Shown: piece after piece, positions 63,584-64,000 of the stretch | Position numbering within the stretch: the stretch's first letter is position 1 | Layout: each line of letters begins with the position of its first letter | NCBI RefSeq assembly: GCF_047663525.1 | Contig: NC_092590.1 | Span: forward strand, 51,800,501 to 51,864,500 | DNA: 64,000 nt | Source of the DNA: Anas platyrhynchos | Taxonomy: Eukaryota > Chordata > Aves > Anseriformes > Anatidae | Direction of reading: 5' to 3' | Translations under genes and position numbers: made by a program | The notes under the pieces: generated by a model | The model's database searches: none | Seen by the model: the letters and a program-made list of their open reading frames with translations, nothing else | What the model was told of the DNA's origin: nothing

Positions 63584-64000
63584 GTAAGTTAAAGGGCTGT
63601 TTTGTGAGTTTCTCTATTAAATGATCATTTATTTTGCTTCTGATCTTATTCTTTTCATGATTATTAATCAGCAAAGGTGTCAGGAGCTTAATCGCCTGAG
63701 TGCAAGGATTTTCTACGGTTCACAGATGCATGGTTTCATGTGCAGGACTGATTTATAAAGTTATGAATGACTTGAAAACAAGGCTTCACTGTGTTCTAAA
63801 AAATAATAAATTAATTGCCAAGATAAAATAGCTCGAACATGTGCTGATGGAGTGTGAAATTTTAGATGCTGTATAAAGAATAACCACAACTTTGGTTACG
63901 CAGCAAGTCAGATATGGCTGTTTTATATGATGCTAATCAAGTCTAAAAGTATGGAAGAAGACCTTTCAACTAAGCTGTTGGAGCTTAAGAAACCTTTAGC

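Noticed and set aside
63267..63674. 135-codon minus ORF over CHIC2 exons 4-5
   Set aside because: Antisense to two confirmed exons and their introns; no family resemblance.

Overview
This is a vertebrate nuclear genome segment, most likely from a bird. Two conserved developmental or membrane genes are recognisable and lie head to head: GSX2 on the minus strand (CDS 28473 down to 27474, two exons) and CHIC2 on the plus strand (CDS from 43084; five of six expected coding exons, the last beyond the window's right edge). CHIC2 and GSX2 are divergent neighbours next to PDGFRA in mammals, so the window is the same syntenic block in inverted orientation; PDGFRA would be expected to the left of base 1, and none of its exons was recognised here. 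The avian (at least archosaur/reptile) assignment rests on this synteny, on recognisable interspersed repeats being nearly all CR1 LINE fragments (including a clear CR1 3' end at about 58198-58460), and on overall sparse repeats. No Alu, L1 or B-type SINEs were seen.

Layout. 1-22000: mostly AT-rich, gene-poor sequence (the GSX2-PDGFRA side) with old CR1 pieces, microsatellites, one exon-like open frame bounded by splice signals (8717-8897) and one TATA plus splice-donor cassette (about 12748-12817). 22000-33000: GC- and CpG-rich domain containing GSX2 and several blocks dense in TAAT homeodomain cores, E-boxes and forkhead motifs, which look like developmental regulatory elements. 33000-42750: AT-rich intergenic spacer with a CR1 relic split by a pure (ATT)n tract. 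42770-64000: CHIC2, with a CpG-island promoter, a tiny 132-bp intron 2, and a 13.3-kb intron 3 whose distal end (about 60850-62650) again looks like a cluster of conserved regulatory elements.

The two genes are not known to act in one pathway. GSX2 is a homeodomain transcription factor of ventral telencephalic/dorsal lateral ganglionic eminence progenitors; CHIC2 is a broadly expressed, cysteine-rich, lipid-anchored membrane/vesicle protein. An inference is that CHIC2 introns and the surrounding spacers host long-range control elements for GSX2 or PDGFRA. I found no operon, CRISPR array, intact mobile element, RNA gene or obviously new multi-gene system. The most interesting unexplained signals are the isolated exon-like ORF, the candidate promoter/first exon and the putative enhancer blocks.
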